From Cristatella mucedo (Eukaryota > Bryozoa > Phylactolaemata > Cristatellidae): 64,000 nucleotides of DNA. The notes beneath the pieces are model-generated. The model saw nothing but the letters and a program-made list of their open reading frames with translations, had not been told where the DNA came from and did no database searches. This document shows positions 46,362 to 59,364 of this stretch, in pieces. Positions within the stretch are counted from its first letter, which is position 1; every line of letters begins with the position of its first letter. The position numbers and the translations under genes are program-made. Location of the stretch: assembly GCA_009760855.2 (NCBI GenBank), contig WPIO01000030.1, positions 2,349,001 through 2,413,000 on the forward strand, in the 5' to 3' direction.

Positions 46362-46810
46362 AATAATGCTTTTATTGAAAATACTCTTGCTAAAGCAATC
46401 TCGGAGAACTCAATCTCTTTTTAAGCGTTTTGCATTTGCTGCAAAGGAAACAAGATTGAATGGTTAGTAGTAGCCTGCTCATTAAGAACAAGAATGATAC
46501 TGTTAGGGGTGAAATGCACAGGGTCAGCATGCTATTGTGGTTAGAGGCAGAATTTACTGAGTCAGCAGGCATCCGCAAAACCAGGTCAAATCACAGGGAC
46601 CAACTAAATGCTGTGATAAATAGGAGCGTTGAAATTTACTTTTAAATGTGGTAAAGCCATGACATGTCTAAATGGAAGTCTAGAAGATGTCTAAAGTGCG
46701 TTCAGAGCTTTGATAGCATATAAACCTAAGGCAAGGTCTCCAAAGGATTTGGCGTGTGTAGGAGGTATAGGTAAACATTTAAAATCCGAAAAGAGGTTAT
46801 TACATTTCTT
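46362..46810 (-). mobile_element. LINE-A 3' fragment
   Basis: Degraded AAT tail, terminal box (CTCTTTTTAAGCGTTTTGCA), 3' UTR (GAAATGCACAGGGTCAGCAT) and the last part of ORF2 (SPKDLACV-like antisense text near 46730-46790). It adjoins a plus-strand LINE-A head to head. Confidence 0.7.
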
Positions 46811-46814
46811 GGCA

Positions 46815-48345
46815 TCATTTTTGAATCATGGATACCAGTCAAAAAATGCTAATATTGACGGTCAACCATCTTTTTTTACCTCTCCCAGGTTAGCTCTTTA
46901 CCTAGTGATCCGTGCGATGATCTAGCTGATCGCTTCTCTACCTGTTTTCTCTATATGATAGACATGATTGGAAAGTCTATCCTTAGGATGGCAGCATTCC
47001 GTCTGGGATGACGTTCCTCATTTCCATGCAGCACCTCAGTGTCTGCATTCAAGGATATCACTATTCACCTCGTCCTTAAGTTAGTATCAAAATCGTAGAA
47101 GACGAGTCCTCTCGGCCTTATACCGACTGATTTGTTTCTATTCTGCATTGATCTGCTGCTGCCATGCAAAAGTAACACCTAAAACCTGTCACGAGCCTCG
47201 GTTGATGTTTCTTCAACATTCAAAAAAGCTGTAGTCATGCCGATACTTAAGAAAGCAGCACTAGACGAAGAGAAATCGAGAAACTTCCGGCCAGTCTCCC
47301 TTTTACCGTTCCTATCAACGATAGTGGGAAAAGTCGTGGAAGACCAGTTAAAGTCATATATTGAACCTTCAAACCTTGCTAGTAAGTTCCTGTGTGGTTT
47401 TTGAGCTGATCAAGTCGGCATTGTTTCGGGTGTATAACAACCTACTTAGGAATGCAGGCTCAGGCTGAGTCTCTATCCTTGTTCTGCCCGATCTTTCGGC
47501 GGCTTTTGATACTATCGGTCACTAAGTCCTCCTTGACCATCTCTCATCGCTCTTGGGCATTAATAGCCTTCCATGGCAACGAGTCAGATCCTATCTCAGT
47601 GGCAGACTCCAGAATGCTGGTGTGACCAGACAACAATCATCCGAAAAAACCCTAAATATGAGGTACCTCATAGATCTGCGCTTGGCCTCATTATTTCTTT
47701 TTTCAGACTCTCCCTCTTGCCGATCTGAATGCCAAGCACAATCGAAGCTTCGAGCCTCTATGCAGATTACACAAACTTTTACTTTCTCTTTTATCCCTCT
47801 AAGCCCTGTAGCACGTCAAATTCTCTCAACTCTTTGGCTGTAGGTATTGATGACGTTCGCAATTGGATGGCTGCTAACTTTCTTAAATCAAATGATGATA
47901 CGACCGACTTACTGGTTATGGGCAAACCAAGTGTGATTCAGGCTGACACATAAAATCTGCTTAGCCAGCGAAAATCCTGATGAATCTGCACGACTAGGTG
48001 TTATATTACCGTTGGACCTTTCATTAGACGACCATATCAGCTCCATAGCCGATTCTGCCCACGTTCGGCTACATACCATCGCTAAAATTTGGACATTTTG
48101 CTCAAGCATTCAGCATCTTGATTGCTCCATACGCTTGTGACAACCCGTCTTGAATTCTGAAACTTTCTTCTTGCTGGTCTATCGGGATGCTTACTCAGGT
48201 ACCTACAGCAGGTGCAAAACTGTGCAGCTAAGCTTGTTAGTCACGAAGTTGCACTTACCACATCGCACCACTTCTGGCCGACCTGCATCAACTCCCAGTC
48301 AAGCAACGCAAATACTTCAAGGTTTAAACAACAAATTTTAGTTTC
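46815..48345 (+). pseudogene. LINE-A, linker through RT to post-RT domain
   Basis: Starts in the linker (LALYLVIRAMI region, then a KIDMIG-like block at 46950). RT fingers are at 47195-47345 (EEKSRNFRPVSLLPFLSTIV), then palm with LPDLSAAFDTI at 47485-47515. A 96-codon frame (47553-47843) includes LPWQRVRSYLSGRLQNAGV. The catalytic box reads YADY near 47760. A thumb segment (47870-47950) keeps MAANFLKSNDDTTDLLVMGK. The C-terminal region decays after 48100 and there is no tail. It covers the RT more completely than any other plus copy here. Confidence 0.8.
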
Positions 48346-50950
48346 CTTCATTCTATTGCTTTAGACTACCTATGAAATCTGCAACCCCGGCAAAAAAATG
48401 ACTCGGCTGTTTTTTGACTAATAATAGCTTGCTTATTTGAAATAAAGGAAATATTTTATACTTGATAATATTATCTAAAGACTTCACATTGACAACCCAT
48501 TCAAACGACTCTTTGCCAAAAAACAAGCCGAAATCGGGAATATTTTTTTTTAATACCTCTTTGCAGACCTCCAACCTTTTGAAAATATTATGGTCGATAC
48601 ACTTATTTATATTTGAGGACGGCTTATACTATTTTGATACATTTATGGATCAACTAAAAAGTACTGCCGTAAACACCTATTTTATATATGATCGTTATAA
48701 CTAAAACTTAAATTGCATTCTTACAGTGTATAATTGTATTACCTCAACATATTTAAAAGGTATACACTTTATTTGATGATAGTTCATTCATGTAATGAAA
48801 AACGTCAAGTTTAATCCTTGCATGAGCTTCTTAACTTTGTTAAAGGGAATGCACATATGAGATTTTTTGTTTATTCGTGTTGTGCTAAAACTCAAACAGC
48901 TCTTTAAAATCTAGCTTAAATAATTATTGAAATGGCGAAAATATTCTAATCTTTATTAATAAAATTTAACTTGTGACCAGTCAATCATGCATCAGATGAT
49001 TATCATACTGGCTAAAACCTCCGTTTCTGAGAACATGATTCTAAAAAGGAATGCGGCAAAAAATAGCTCCAAACAAAAATCGTCAATTGAAGATGATTCA
49101 GGAAATAAATTGCACGCGGTTTAGTATTCAAATTACGGAATGCCGGATAAACCAGAAACTTGCACTGAGATATTTGAAACTTACCAATAAATTTAAGAGT
49201 TACACAAAAAAATTCCCTCTTACTAAAGAGGTCGCCGGAAATTTAAACCTGAGCGTCTGCTGCAAGAATGATAGATGGAGAAAGCTGGCTTCCCACTTAC
49301 CTAGCAATTTTACTAAAAATATCAGGGAATATTAAAAAAGCCACAGGAAACCTCCTATTTATTGTGCCTAATATTTCCTAGCATCAGGGCAACTTTTCAT
49401 TAGTAAATGTTTTTCGCATGCCGGTTAAGTCAATATCTCGCAATATTCATCAGTATCAAATGACGTAAATTGACGTTTTTAAGCAGAGCTTGTATGAGAC
49501 TAAAGAAACCAGACACATCTTACGATCCTAGAATAGTCGTCTGCATAATTTAAAGAAATGATTTACCCGGGTCTCATTATGATATCCCTACATATCACAA
49601 AGTAAAGAGTAGTTAAAAACTCCATTCCAAACTCCATTCATTATACTCTTTGGTAAATAATATATGCTAAAAATATGTGACTATATTAATGTGTGACTGA
49701 ATGAATATTTATAAGAATATTTAGAAATGTATTCGCCTACGGGATCATAATGAAAGAATATACTTGAATTTTTGAAACAGTTTTCTGGATCATGGCAGCG
49801 TATTATATTTTATCAAAGCCAAATGCAATGCACATACCAATTTAAATCATTTTGTTCAATCGAATAGCTCTGTTGGTAGTTGAGTAGACACTTAAGTTAG
49901 TTTTGAGCAAACATCACTGTTTGAAATATATATTGTTTGTAGCATGCAATTTTCAACGACGAAGGTAGATGGCGTTTATTGCTATGCCACTCTATATGAA
50001 TCACGGGCAAATGAGCTGGCTGCTCCCAATTCGCATCTGTTAGAAAGCATCTGTCAAGACCTCCAGGCCAGCCATCCCATAACCTAGATCTGGTCTTGTA
50101 TTTCGGACCACCACTCAATGGATTGCGACCTCTCCTCCATAGGCATTAATTCTATTCACCCGTCAATCAAAAGAGAATTGAAATGACTTTATCCAACTAG
50201 ATGTGAGTTATTACTACTTAGTTGACTGCTACACTAGCAATCAACTATTAAATTTATAAGTTGAATTCAAGCAAGCCACATTGATTTGCTTAATTCATGC
50301 TTGCATTTGAGTGAAAACTGACGTACTTACCAAATGTCTGACCATTAAAGGTTAAGCCAAAAATAATTGCTATAAAAACATTCGTATTATGGCAGAGTAA
50401 CCATCTAGAATATTCAATGAAGTCTGGTTCTCCGACTAGAACGACCACAATCAATTATTAGTTCATTTATTAGGTTAGCAAATTTACTTCGACTTTTAAT
50501 AAATTAAGTTTTTGAAATGGTGAAATAATATTTAGCTTTGAAAGAATGCACAAGATGTAGCTGTTGCATACTTTCTGAGTAATAGTCGTTGCAATAAACT
50601 CCTGGGGAAGCCACTGTATATATTACAATAGGTAAATCGGTTCTTAAATGACATTTTTGGATGTTGACTTACAAGCTCTTAGAACACTCGGCACGCAGAC
50701 AGGATCTCAAATGATAACAAAGTCATTTCATACTTTTTCTATCTTTGTATTAATCAGCTTGCATAGTTATTGCAGTTTAAATGGGTGGCGAGATTCGTCG
50801 AGAATATGTCATTTGTAGCTTGGTTAAATTCACTCAAATTACGACGATCTTTTGATCTGAACCTTGCTTGGTTGGCACTAGGGTATGTGTATTTTCTCGG
50901 TTTTTCTAGTTTTGTTGGACACATTCACCGGACCTTGGAGACTAAGTTAT
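48346..50950. other. AT-rich, LINE-free stretch of 2.6 kb
   Basis: The longest part of the window between recognisable repeats. A lysine-rich 94-codon plus frame (49051-49335) has no known domain. A 73-codon minus frame (49897-50118) lies in locally higher GC but shows nothing familiar. Confidence 0.45.
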
Positions 50951-50954
50951 GTAT

Positions 50955-51062
50955 GAGCTAAATCAAGAGAGGCAGCCATGCTGAGCCTGGTTTCGAACTT
51001 CTCCCTCTTAATCAGGTGGCATCCTGCCAGGCGGCATGCGACCACAGGACCCGAGATACTCC
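50955..51062 (-). mobile_element. tRNA-like SINE head, copy S6
   Basis: On minus: CCTGTGGTCGCATGCCGCC (A-box-like, Ser/Leu-type spacing) and AGTTCGAAACC (50989-50999) in the B-box position. The distance between boxes fits a long-variable-arm tRNA ancestor. No close partner within the window. Confidence 0.45.
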
Positions 51063-51179
51063 TCCTACCTACAGCTCGTCTAGATTGCCAACCACACTAA
51101 TGCCGTCCATGAGATCTTGCTGCTAGTGCTGAAGTGCTTCACGAGCAACCTGGCCAAAAGCTGCTCCTACTGACAGGCA

Positions 51180-51960
51180 AAGTCGCAAGCTCAGCCTGGT
51201 GAAAGTGACCTGCATCACGTCTTATTAGCCAACACGATCCCTTCTCAACCATCCCATCTGACGTCTTTGATCTCAGAGGAAGACGTCTCATCCTGCATCC
51301 ACCTTGCCTGAAACTAGTTTCCTGGATCCGATCGCCCCGAGTACCACCAAATTTACGTCATTGAACCGGCTGCAAGCTAATCGCCTGTATCGCAAACAGC
51401 TGCTTTTACTTTTGGGTAGGCCATCCTATAAGCAAAACGTGTGCAGCCATCCTTATCTGTAAAGCGGGCCAACCTAGCATGCCGAAACCCCCGTCACACT
51501 TTTACCAAATTCGGCTATGGTAAATTCTGCACTCGCCAGCCCCCTTCTGAGCTAGACCGATGGGCGTGTCCGGGCAGTTGTTGGTCATTGCCTCTGACGA
51601 ATTGTCGCCAGAGCAGGCTGGGTCCCTCATTCAACGGCATTTGCTCACGGTACTTGAGATTTTAATGCATTGGCCCTGGAAACAGTGTCGGCCTGGCCAT
51701 ATATGATCAGATCTAGTCGGTACCCCTAACACCTCCCCTTCTGCATTGTGCTTGCTGTCTGAGAAGCCGTGGCAGTATTGGTAGGCCCTAATGGTCTCGA
51801 GCACTTCATTGTGCCTCAGGTATCGTGCCTCGTGTGGTTATCTCTATCTATCATGGCGTTATCTTGAAGCTGAGCGAGGTTTCAAAGCAATTTGAGGGCA
51901 GGGCATGAGCAATCCAGCCTGCACATGGTCGTTTCAGCCCCTGCATGGCCGTGGATAGGT
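51180..51960 (+). pseudogene. possible remnant of a different RT (R2/NeSL-like), heavily decayed
   Basis: GC-richer than its surroundings. Text read with shifts includes SLISEEDVSSCIH, then LGRPSYKQN, then AAILICKAGQPSMPK. These resemble the L-T-x-x-E-V and L-I-P-K-x-G-x-P-S-x-P-x-x-x-R-P-I blocks of R2/NeSL-type or related non-LTR reverse transcriptases. LSPEQAGSLIQRHLL follows. No catalytic A/F-x-D-D box was found. It is unlike LINE-A and LINE-B. Weak evidence. Confidence 0.3.
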
Positions 51961-52088
51961 TTGCCACACATAGTCACTTTCAGACGGCTTGTTGTTATTG
52001 GCCTATCGTTCGTGGTATTGGCCTGTAGTTTCGGGCCTGTATTTTGGTCTATAGAGGGTGCCTAGATGTGCTGCTGTTGGCTGATGTT

Positions 52089-52196
52089 AGATGCCAGTTG
52101 CAAGTCGAAAGGGACACTACCAGCTGCCGTTGAATGCTGCTAGAAGCCAGTTGCACATTTAAAGATACACTACCAGCTGCATTTATGGTAGGAGGC
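52089..52196. repeat. 53-bp tandem duplication
   Basis: Two imperfect units (AGATGCCAGTTGCA and AGAAGCCAGTTGCA starts at 52089 and 52142), both ending in ACACTACCAGCTGC. Period 53 bp, two copies. Confidence 0.85.
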
Positions 52197-52239
52197 TGAG
52201 AACACATGCCATGTGATCGGCCACTGCTGCCCGATCTAA

Positions 52240-52445
52240 CATTCAATAAATGCCCAACGAAACTATAAGGCGGTTGCTTTTCACAACCTCGGCCACGAGG
52301 TCGTGGGTTCCAACCCTGTGGTGGGCGATCCTTTATCGCCACTACAAGCGGTGGTGATAGCCGTAAAGGCTCTTCTGTCTCTATACAAAAATAGGTTGCT
52401 AAATCAGCTAGTATTATATTATAATATTATTTATATTATATCCTT
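52240..52445 (+). mobile_element. tRNA-derived SINE, copy S2
   Basis: Same family as S1 in the opposite orientation. ATAAGGCGGTTGCTTTTCAC and GGTTCCAACCC (B box, 52306-52316) form the head. The body carries GCGATCCTTTATCGCCACTA and GCGGTGGTGATAGCCGTAA, then AAATCAGCTAGTATT and an AT-rich tail to about 52440. Confidence 0.65.
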
Positions 52446-54080
52446 GGGCGCATAATCGTGGATTTCGCTGGCGTTGATCTCAACTGTGTGTTGAATAGCT
52501 GAAACCACCAGCTTGTTCGTGGAGGGGTCTTTATCGTGGACCTGATGCTCGACATAGGAACCGATGCTTCATCGTTAATGTGATTGTACCGTTCCACGGC
52601 AGCTCGGTGCCCTAGCAGTGGTTGCCTTGAACAAGATCGACACTTACACGGTCATAGCTTGGCTATTGCTGGATGCCGGCTACCGGTCAGCTGAGGCGTG
52701 ATCGGTCACGGTCGGAGCACTGGACCAATGATGGCCAGGCAATGCAGGCTGCCAGGCAATCCTGGCTGATTTCAACATCACTCGAGCTGAGCAAGATGTA
52801 TTAAGGAGGCTTAGCGTTTCTGGAGCTCCCTGTGAGTAAAAAGTCTTGTGGTCTCCGTTGTTTCATCGAGAGTTGATTTTATTACCAGCAATACCAGCTG
52901 GACGCAGTACCCTTGTCAACGTGTAACGACTGTCCCGTACACTATGTTATCAAGTCAATTTGACCACAAGGATCGAGTTGCGCCATTGATATCGTGCACT
53001 CTATTAGAGGATATGGCATCAAGGGAAGGTTTTGATTTCATTAAAAACAATACTTAAAGAAGGTGTAAGTTTTGCTATGTACGAGAGGGGTAACTAAGAG
53101 CGACTGGTAGTTTATAGTAGAATTTTCTAACCCTGCTAGTTATGCCGGCCACACAGATGTGCACCCAGACTCAGTTGGTTGCCTCAAAACCTCATGGATG
53201 CCCTAACCATCAAAATGAAAATTGCTCGAGACGAGTATGCTTCAACACTGCAATATTATGTCTGACTCTGTTAGCGATCTAGCAAATTTTAAAGAATTCG
53301 TAACAGTCATATCTCGGTAGCATAGAAAGCTGTGGTTTCGGTAATGCATGAAAATTTAAAGTAAACTAGTAAGACCCGTAACCAATTTATAAGCTACTAA
53401 ATAAATTGTGTTCAATCTCAAAAAATTATATACTTCGTGGTGTTTCCGGCAAGATTTACCTACATGGAATGAACCTTTAACTGACTTTTTCGTGATATAT
53501 TCGGGTATTTCGCATATATCGTTTTGAGCTGTTCACAGACGGGCTACTCAAAACAAGACATGCTTAGCCTAAAGTCCCAAGTCACATTTGTTAATAATTA
53601 CCTGTGGGTATTCTTCCATAGGTCAGCAAGAATTTCGATTTATCCTGCACTCGCCCTGTCAATCCCTCGATTATCAAACCTACGACATATATGTACTTTT
53701 AAAGCGTCGAATTGCACTTATTGCTTTATTAGCTCACTTGCCTTACGTTAACGTGTTGCGAAAAGTCAAGATCGAGCCACCACTATGCAATCGGTGACCA
53801 TCCTTAGAACAAGTTCCGAGGTTTCCGATTCATAAGTGGCTACTTTAGTTTAGTCTCAATAAAAGGTACTCGAATACTGAAGACCGCATACCGTACAATA
53901 TATGATCTCCACTGGCAAAAAAACTCAACCCATTCGTACTTAAAACTTTAATATCTGCTCTGAATAACGATGTTTCACCCAAGTAAATATATTCGGCCAA
54001 TCATAAACAAATACCTACGTTTCCAGGAATCTATTTAGAGCTCATTGTGGACTAATGCCAGGTTTTCCTTTTCCCTTTTT
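52446..54080. other. unassigned sequence
   Basis: 52450-52850 is relatively GC-rich, but no frame shows a known domain. Two overlapping frames at 53524-53797 are unremarkable. Confidence 0.4.
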
Positions 54081-54082
54081 TA

Positions 54083-55330
54083 GAAAGTTATTGAAGCAAT
54101 TATCACTAAGCGGATTGCATAACACGTGGAAAAGCAAGACTTTTTAGAAAAATTTCTTTCGCTATTCAAGCGACACTACTTTACTTAAAATGCTCTTCCC
54201 GTGTAACCAATGAACCATGCCGCAATTATGACGGCAAATTCACCGCCATGGTACTGCTAGAGTTATCATATGCCTTCGACATTATTTATCACGATATCCT
54301 ATTTGAACGACTTAGAATAACAATTAGTCTGGCAATTAGCTACTGGTGCAGTTCAAATCGTAATCTATGGCCGTTCTTAATCCGTGCTGTGTGTGGGTCA
54401 GATCTTATCTGACAGACCGGTCATCTTTGGAGTCCCATAAGGGACTATCCTCAGGACCATGTTGTTATCCATTTATACTGAAGATCGGGGATAATTTAAT
54501 AGGGCCCGTTGAATTGGTTTGCTTTTTAATGCAAACGATGCTCATCTTTATTATCATTAAAACCCTCAGAATCAACTGTAGCAACTGATTAACTGAATGG
54601 CTGCCTTGCTGATATCTAATCCTGGTTTCTTCCAATTTCCTTAACTAAACGACACTAAAAAAGAACTAGTGAGCCCTAAGCTTCTAGAATGCCCCAAGCT
54701 TTAGGCTGCTTTAGTATATTTAACTCATTTTATAGGTGATGCACGTGTGTGAAAGTCAACCAAGAGCTCATAATGTAGTTGTCATCTTTGAAAACTGAGC
54801 AAATGTTAAAAGCTGAGTTAAGAAAATTGTCTCTATAGCTAGACTTTACGCTAGATCCCAACCTGAGACTAGGGACTGTCTTCTGCTGCAATTTTTAATA
54901 CATATGGCGTCGAGGCTATTTTAAAATTTCATATTTCTGACAGTTAGTCTCGTTTGCCGAAATAGTTTGAATGGCTGCCTGTAGATCGATAATATACAGA
55001 TTATAATTCTTAAACTGACCTACAAGGCCCAACACACTTTGGCTCCGTCAGAGGTAGCTTGATTTCTCCACCAGCCTTGGGTCTTTCAATGACATGAAAT
55101 TAGCTCAACCATTTATCCACCTTAAGACTGTTGGCCCCAGATGATTTTTCTCGGCAATTAATAGCCCGTTGACATCACTCCAAAGTTCATATGCAACGAC
55201 GTTTGTGCTGCGGATCATGACACATTATTTCCAGCTATTCTGAGCTGCTTTTTCGAAATCCAACCCTGCTTAATTGTATTAAATTAGCCGAACTAGCCAA
55301 CTTGTTTGCAGCATCGCGTCAAGGCTACTT
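54083..55330 (+). pseudogene. LINE-B-related element, RT to C-terminal domain, decayed
   Basis: Starts with KVIEAIITKRIA (RT fingers, equal to the K-x-x-E-x-x-x-x-x-R block). The palm follows (MVLLELSYAFDIIYHDILFE, about 54248-54308) with D-x-S-A-A-F-D changed to E-L-S-Y-A-F-D. The catalytic box is NAND at about 54529-54545. Thumb and post-RT pieces include LKLTYKAQHTLAPS at 55005-55050. No ACATT tail is left. It diverges more from LINE-B than the other copies and may be an older subfamily. Confidence 0.7.
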
Positions 55331-55800
55331 AATTGCACTATATAAAAGAATTTAGTCTCTCTGCTTATATTGCTTGCAAGTAATTAGGTAATCAATGTGC
55401 TATTACAGAGCATCGAAAAAAGGCTTACCTGAGCCACCATCATCTAAGCTTCAGCGGCCCAACGTCCAGCCTGGAATCTAATTTGATGTTCAGTTCTGAT
55501 TTACTGTTTGCACCACTTGCATGCCTCAGCTGAACAATCTGATTTCATTGCTCCTTCAGTGCGTTCTCCCAATGACGACTAATTTGGCTTTAGCTACCCG
55601 TCCGTAATTAAAGTAAATCTAGACATTCGTAATCGGACTTTCACTTATAATCCACCTTAAGTATGGAACTTAACACTAGCTTTGGAGGTCGCCTGCATTA
55701 ATTTTGGAGAATAGAGTCTCGGCTGAAGAAGCATATTTTTAGTAACGTTTTCCTGCACCCCTACTATTATTTTCCATTTTCTGATGAGTTTTGTTTGCTT
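55331..55800. other. unassigned sequence
   Basis: Nothing recognised. Confidence 0.4.
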
Positions 55801-55804
55801 AACG

Positions 55805-55905
55805 ATATTGATAATAAAAACAATGCGCTTAATAAAGGGCCTTCAGAGAACTCAACTTCTTTCTAGGTTTTTTCATTTTCCTGTGCACTATCAAGTTCAA
55901 TGATT
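55805..55905 (-). mobile_element. LINE-A terminal box and tail, decayed
   Basis: GCGCTTAATAAAGGGCCTTC and AACTTCTTTCTAGG follow the terminal box, with a short AATAAA-type tail at the left. Confidence 0.65.
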
Positions 55906-57780
55906 CCTAATAAAGCATTGCTTAAGTTACTTGGGTACTTTTTATCATTCTGACCTATTCAATGTAATGCCATACTTTGTTATGCTTTTCTGATATTATA
56001 ACCTTTAATTTCGACAGCCCTTTCTTGGATTTGTTTTTCTTTCAATACTATACAACGGTAGTGTGTTGCTATTATCGTTATATCAGAAAGCAACAATTAG
56101 TAACGTCATACATTTCAAATCGACCAGTGAGATGCAGTGCATACAATTTAGCATAATTTTGCAGTTAGTGGTACACCTAGTTTCTGCAAAACTATTTATC
56201 GCTGCTAACATTTTCATGTGACCATATAAAATGCTCAACGCTTCATCTATCTTGGTGGAGCGAACTTCTTAGCAACGAACTTCTGGTGGTTCAGACTTTT
56301 TTTAGGTTATAAGTGAATTAAAAATGAGGCTATTAAGCACTGTAGTCCTAGTCAGGACTGGATAGCAGCAGCCTCGCGTTGGTCTGGCTGCTATCATTGG
56401 TCGCTAATAAGTAGGGGCGTGACGAAGACATAAAGTAGTTACTAGCTGGTTAGTCGTCTGAAGTTGTCATAGCAATCAGAAAAAATAAGTTATTCATTTT
56501 GACGACCTGGAGACCTAATGGAGAATAACTCACGCTTGACCAAGCTCGCCATGATGTTTTGTGTCGGTAACTAATTTGTGCTACTAGAAACTTCGGAGGC
56601 TATAAATGATAAAAAAAATTAACCAGACCATTGTTCAATTTGACGGCAGCCGGAATTTCTTAAGCTGATTTAGATAAGTTTGATCTGATGAAAGAGCTGC
56701 TGCAAACTTACTTTGCCAACAAACACACATTCCTTCCTCTATTTTCCATTAGCTGAGCGTTAGCCGAATACCGGAGCGTCATTCGACACGTGTAGAAGCA
56801 TTACATTCTCGAAGAAGAGGCCCTCCTGAATGAATTATCTTAAGTTTTGTATTGCAAGTCATACATTCCGCTCCTGCGAGGTACTCACGACAAGGCTGTA
56901 AACGGCTGAACTCATAATTTTAGGGGTTCAGCAAACGCCCCACTGGACTAGGACCCTTTGATCTACTATTTAAAATGGCTGTAAATCCAGTCTTTTTTCA
57001 GAAATCCGGTTTCCTACTCGATAGCAGGCTTCAGTTTAGCAGCTTTATTTTGGAAACAGCCATGACAGCTCACCTGTACGTTTGATTCTAGTCGAAGATG
57101 AAAGACTGCAGATCACCGCTATCTGCTAAAAAGCTGCCATCTCGATAGTTCGTCCTGGCCAGACAATTGCAATTACGTTTTAGCTGTTTTCGCAAAGTTT
57201 ATGATTTCCATATCTTCAAATTAAGCATATCCCTAACAATCAGCATGGTTTCCTTTGATCGAGGACCCGAGAAGGCTACCCTTTTATTACACACTCAGCA
57301 ATGCTTTTACTCTGACCGACATGACTTTGTGGCTCACCTCTATCATACCTGGTCGACCTGTCGCACTAGCTCCAGCAACTTCGTGGACTTATGTGCATTA
57401 TATATCAGTTTCCTCTTCTTGCGTAAAGGTCTGACCAACTTTTTTTTCTGAGGGCCTTAAAACCTTTGCAACAACGTTCACTTCACAATAGCCATCCCTG
57501 ATGCATCCTTTCCTGGTGTGCCAAGGTGTAGCTTCTTGGCACACACTTTCTAAACTTTCTTCAGGATTCAGCGATGCTTCCCAAATAATCTTACTGAGAG
57601 AGACTCATTCCTTAATTACCTTACTTCCACCTTGAAAGTGACAGTGAAGCAATCTCAAAGCAAAAAAACGTTCATGCCTATTCATTGAGAGTTTACTCAC
57701 TGAGATAAATTACATTCCATTGCATGTGTCTATAAGGTTAAAGCTTATAAGTACCGATGTAAAGCTTATAAACAGATGAT
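55906..57780. other. unassigned sequence
   Basis: No repeat or gene recognised. A small hairpin (GATAGCAGC / GCTGCTATC, about 56361-56397) and a 94-codon plus frame (57167-57451) without known domain are the only structures noted. Confidence 0.4.
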
Positions 57781-57784
57781 ATGT

Positions 57785-58895
57785 AACCACAAAAAATCTC
57801 ATATTCCAAAGTTTTAAGGTGATCGGATCATTATTTTAGTAGATATGACATAGGTGACAACAGGTATTGGCCTGTCGTTTGCAGGTAAACTTGAGAGCTC
57901 CAAGCTATAACCAAGAGGCAGCACTAGGAAACGCACAAACAATTCAACAAATAGTTAAATATGGATTATAGAAATATGTCAAACTAACAAGCCCCTTATA
58001 CAGCATAAGCATAACAAATCCACGATAGGTCTCATATCCCAGGCCATCAATCCATGCTGCAGCCGGGTTGCTCACCTGCATTCGCTAATCAAAATATCTA
58101 ACTAATAACGACATAAATGAGAACTTGAAATAACCTAAATTTCCTTGAATAAAAATGAATCGGCATTTTCAGATTCGCATGCAGTAAACGACGCGCTAGC
58201 TCCATCCAAGTCACAGCACTGACCGGCCGCCGAACAAAAGACCACTAGCTGCTGTCGCCTCGTGTGTAATGGCTGCTACAGGAACTGGATCAGCTGTCCC
58301 AGGATGCCCTGGTAATGGACTCCTTAGTTATGGCGGCCCCGGGAGCAGTAAATTCTCAATACATTATCCCTAATTTTCGTCTACTGGCCAAGCGACAGTC
58401 ACTTCCGGTTTTTTATACGATGTAAACATACCAACGTAAACATGTTTCTGCCAAGTAAATAAGGAGTGGGCCTTGGAATGCTGTTTGCAGCCAATTGCTA
58501 TGGGCAGGGCTGGAAGCCTCTAGGCACACTCGGCTCTAGCCTATTGGGGGTTTACTCTTGTATGATCTCATTATACTACCAGTCGGACGTTTGATCTAAA
58601 GGGGCGTGTCATTTCCGGGAAATTATTACGTTTTGTCATTTTCCGAAGTTAGTTTCTGAGGGTTCATTTAGGGCTGAGTAGCTTATATTCGCCGAGTTCG
58701 CCAAAAAACAGCAGTTCCGGCTCTGTTATTTTTCAGAGAAACTTATTTTGTTGAGCTCGGTGATACATCCGGTTTAAATAGGTCTTACATAACAATTTTA
58801 TTGACCATGTTCTAGTCATCTGACAACCACCAAAATGTGTGATTGCATTTATAACTAGTTTATCTTTTAACATGCAAATTTAATAAAAATCAACA
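57785..58895 (+). repeat. repeat Y, copy 2
   Basis: Partner of 22420-23400. It ends about 110 bp before the left LTR of the Gypsy element. Confidence 0.7.
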
Positions 58896-59005
58896 TTGTT
58901 GACGACTTCTTGAAATTTTTCGCAGGCTACCCAGTTAACCCTGTTTGTCAGATGGCAGCCACATAAAACGCTTGTGCCAGCCCGTAGCTCACTAACAGGC
59001 CCCAA

Positions 59006-59149
59006 TGTAATGATAAGACACATCGCGGATGAACAGCCACGGAAGTTTATTGTCAGTCATCTTATATTTTTTCCCGGATCATATGGTCAGTGAGGCCTCT
59101 CGTGATGGGTCGCTTTGTTGTGGCTCGGCATGGTAGCTCTATTATACCA
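59006..59149 (-). repeat. Gypsy 3' LTR
   Basis: 144 bp, ending in TGATTACA-type sequence on minus (TGTAATGATAAGACA on plus). It aligns along its whole length with 62854-62996, including TTTATTG, CATCTTATAT, CATATGGTCAG (CACATGGTCAG in the other), GTCTC and GTAGCTCT. By eye about three quarters of positions agree. Confidence 0.85.
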
Positions 59150-59160
59150 TCCCTCCAAAT
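59150..59160 (-). other. polypurine tract
   Basis: ATTTGGAGGGA on minus directly precedes the 3' LTR. This is the expected site of plus-strand priming. Confidence 0.65.
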
Positions 59161-59364
59161 AGTAACAGTCTCATGTTTTCAAAGACCTAGCCTTCTGATC
59201 AGCTTTACCATCGGCCAGACCTTGTTGTTATTTAATCTTGTTGAGAGTTGTGCATCTAATTGGTTATACTTTGAGAATTACCTTGGACTGCAGATGTAGG
59301 GGTCGGTAAACGTAGGGAAGTACCAGGAGATTCGCTATTTTAGCGAACTGTAGATCGGTGGTAA

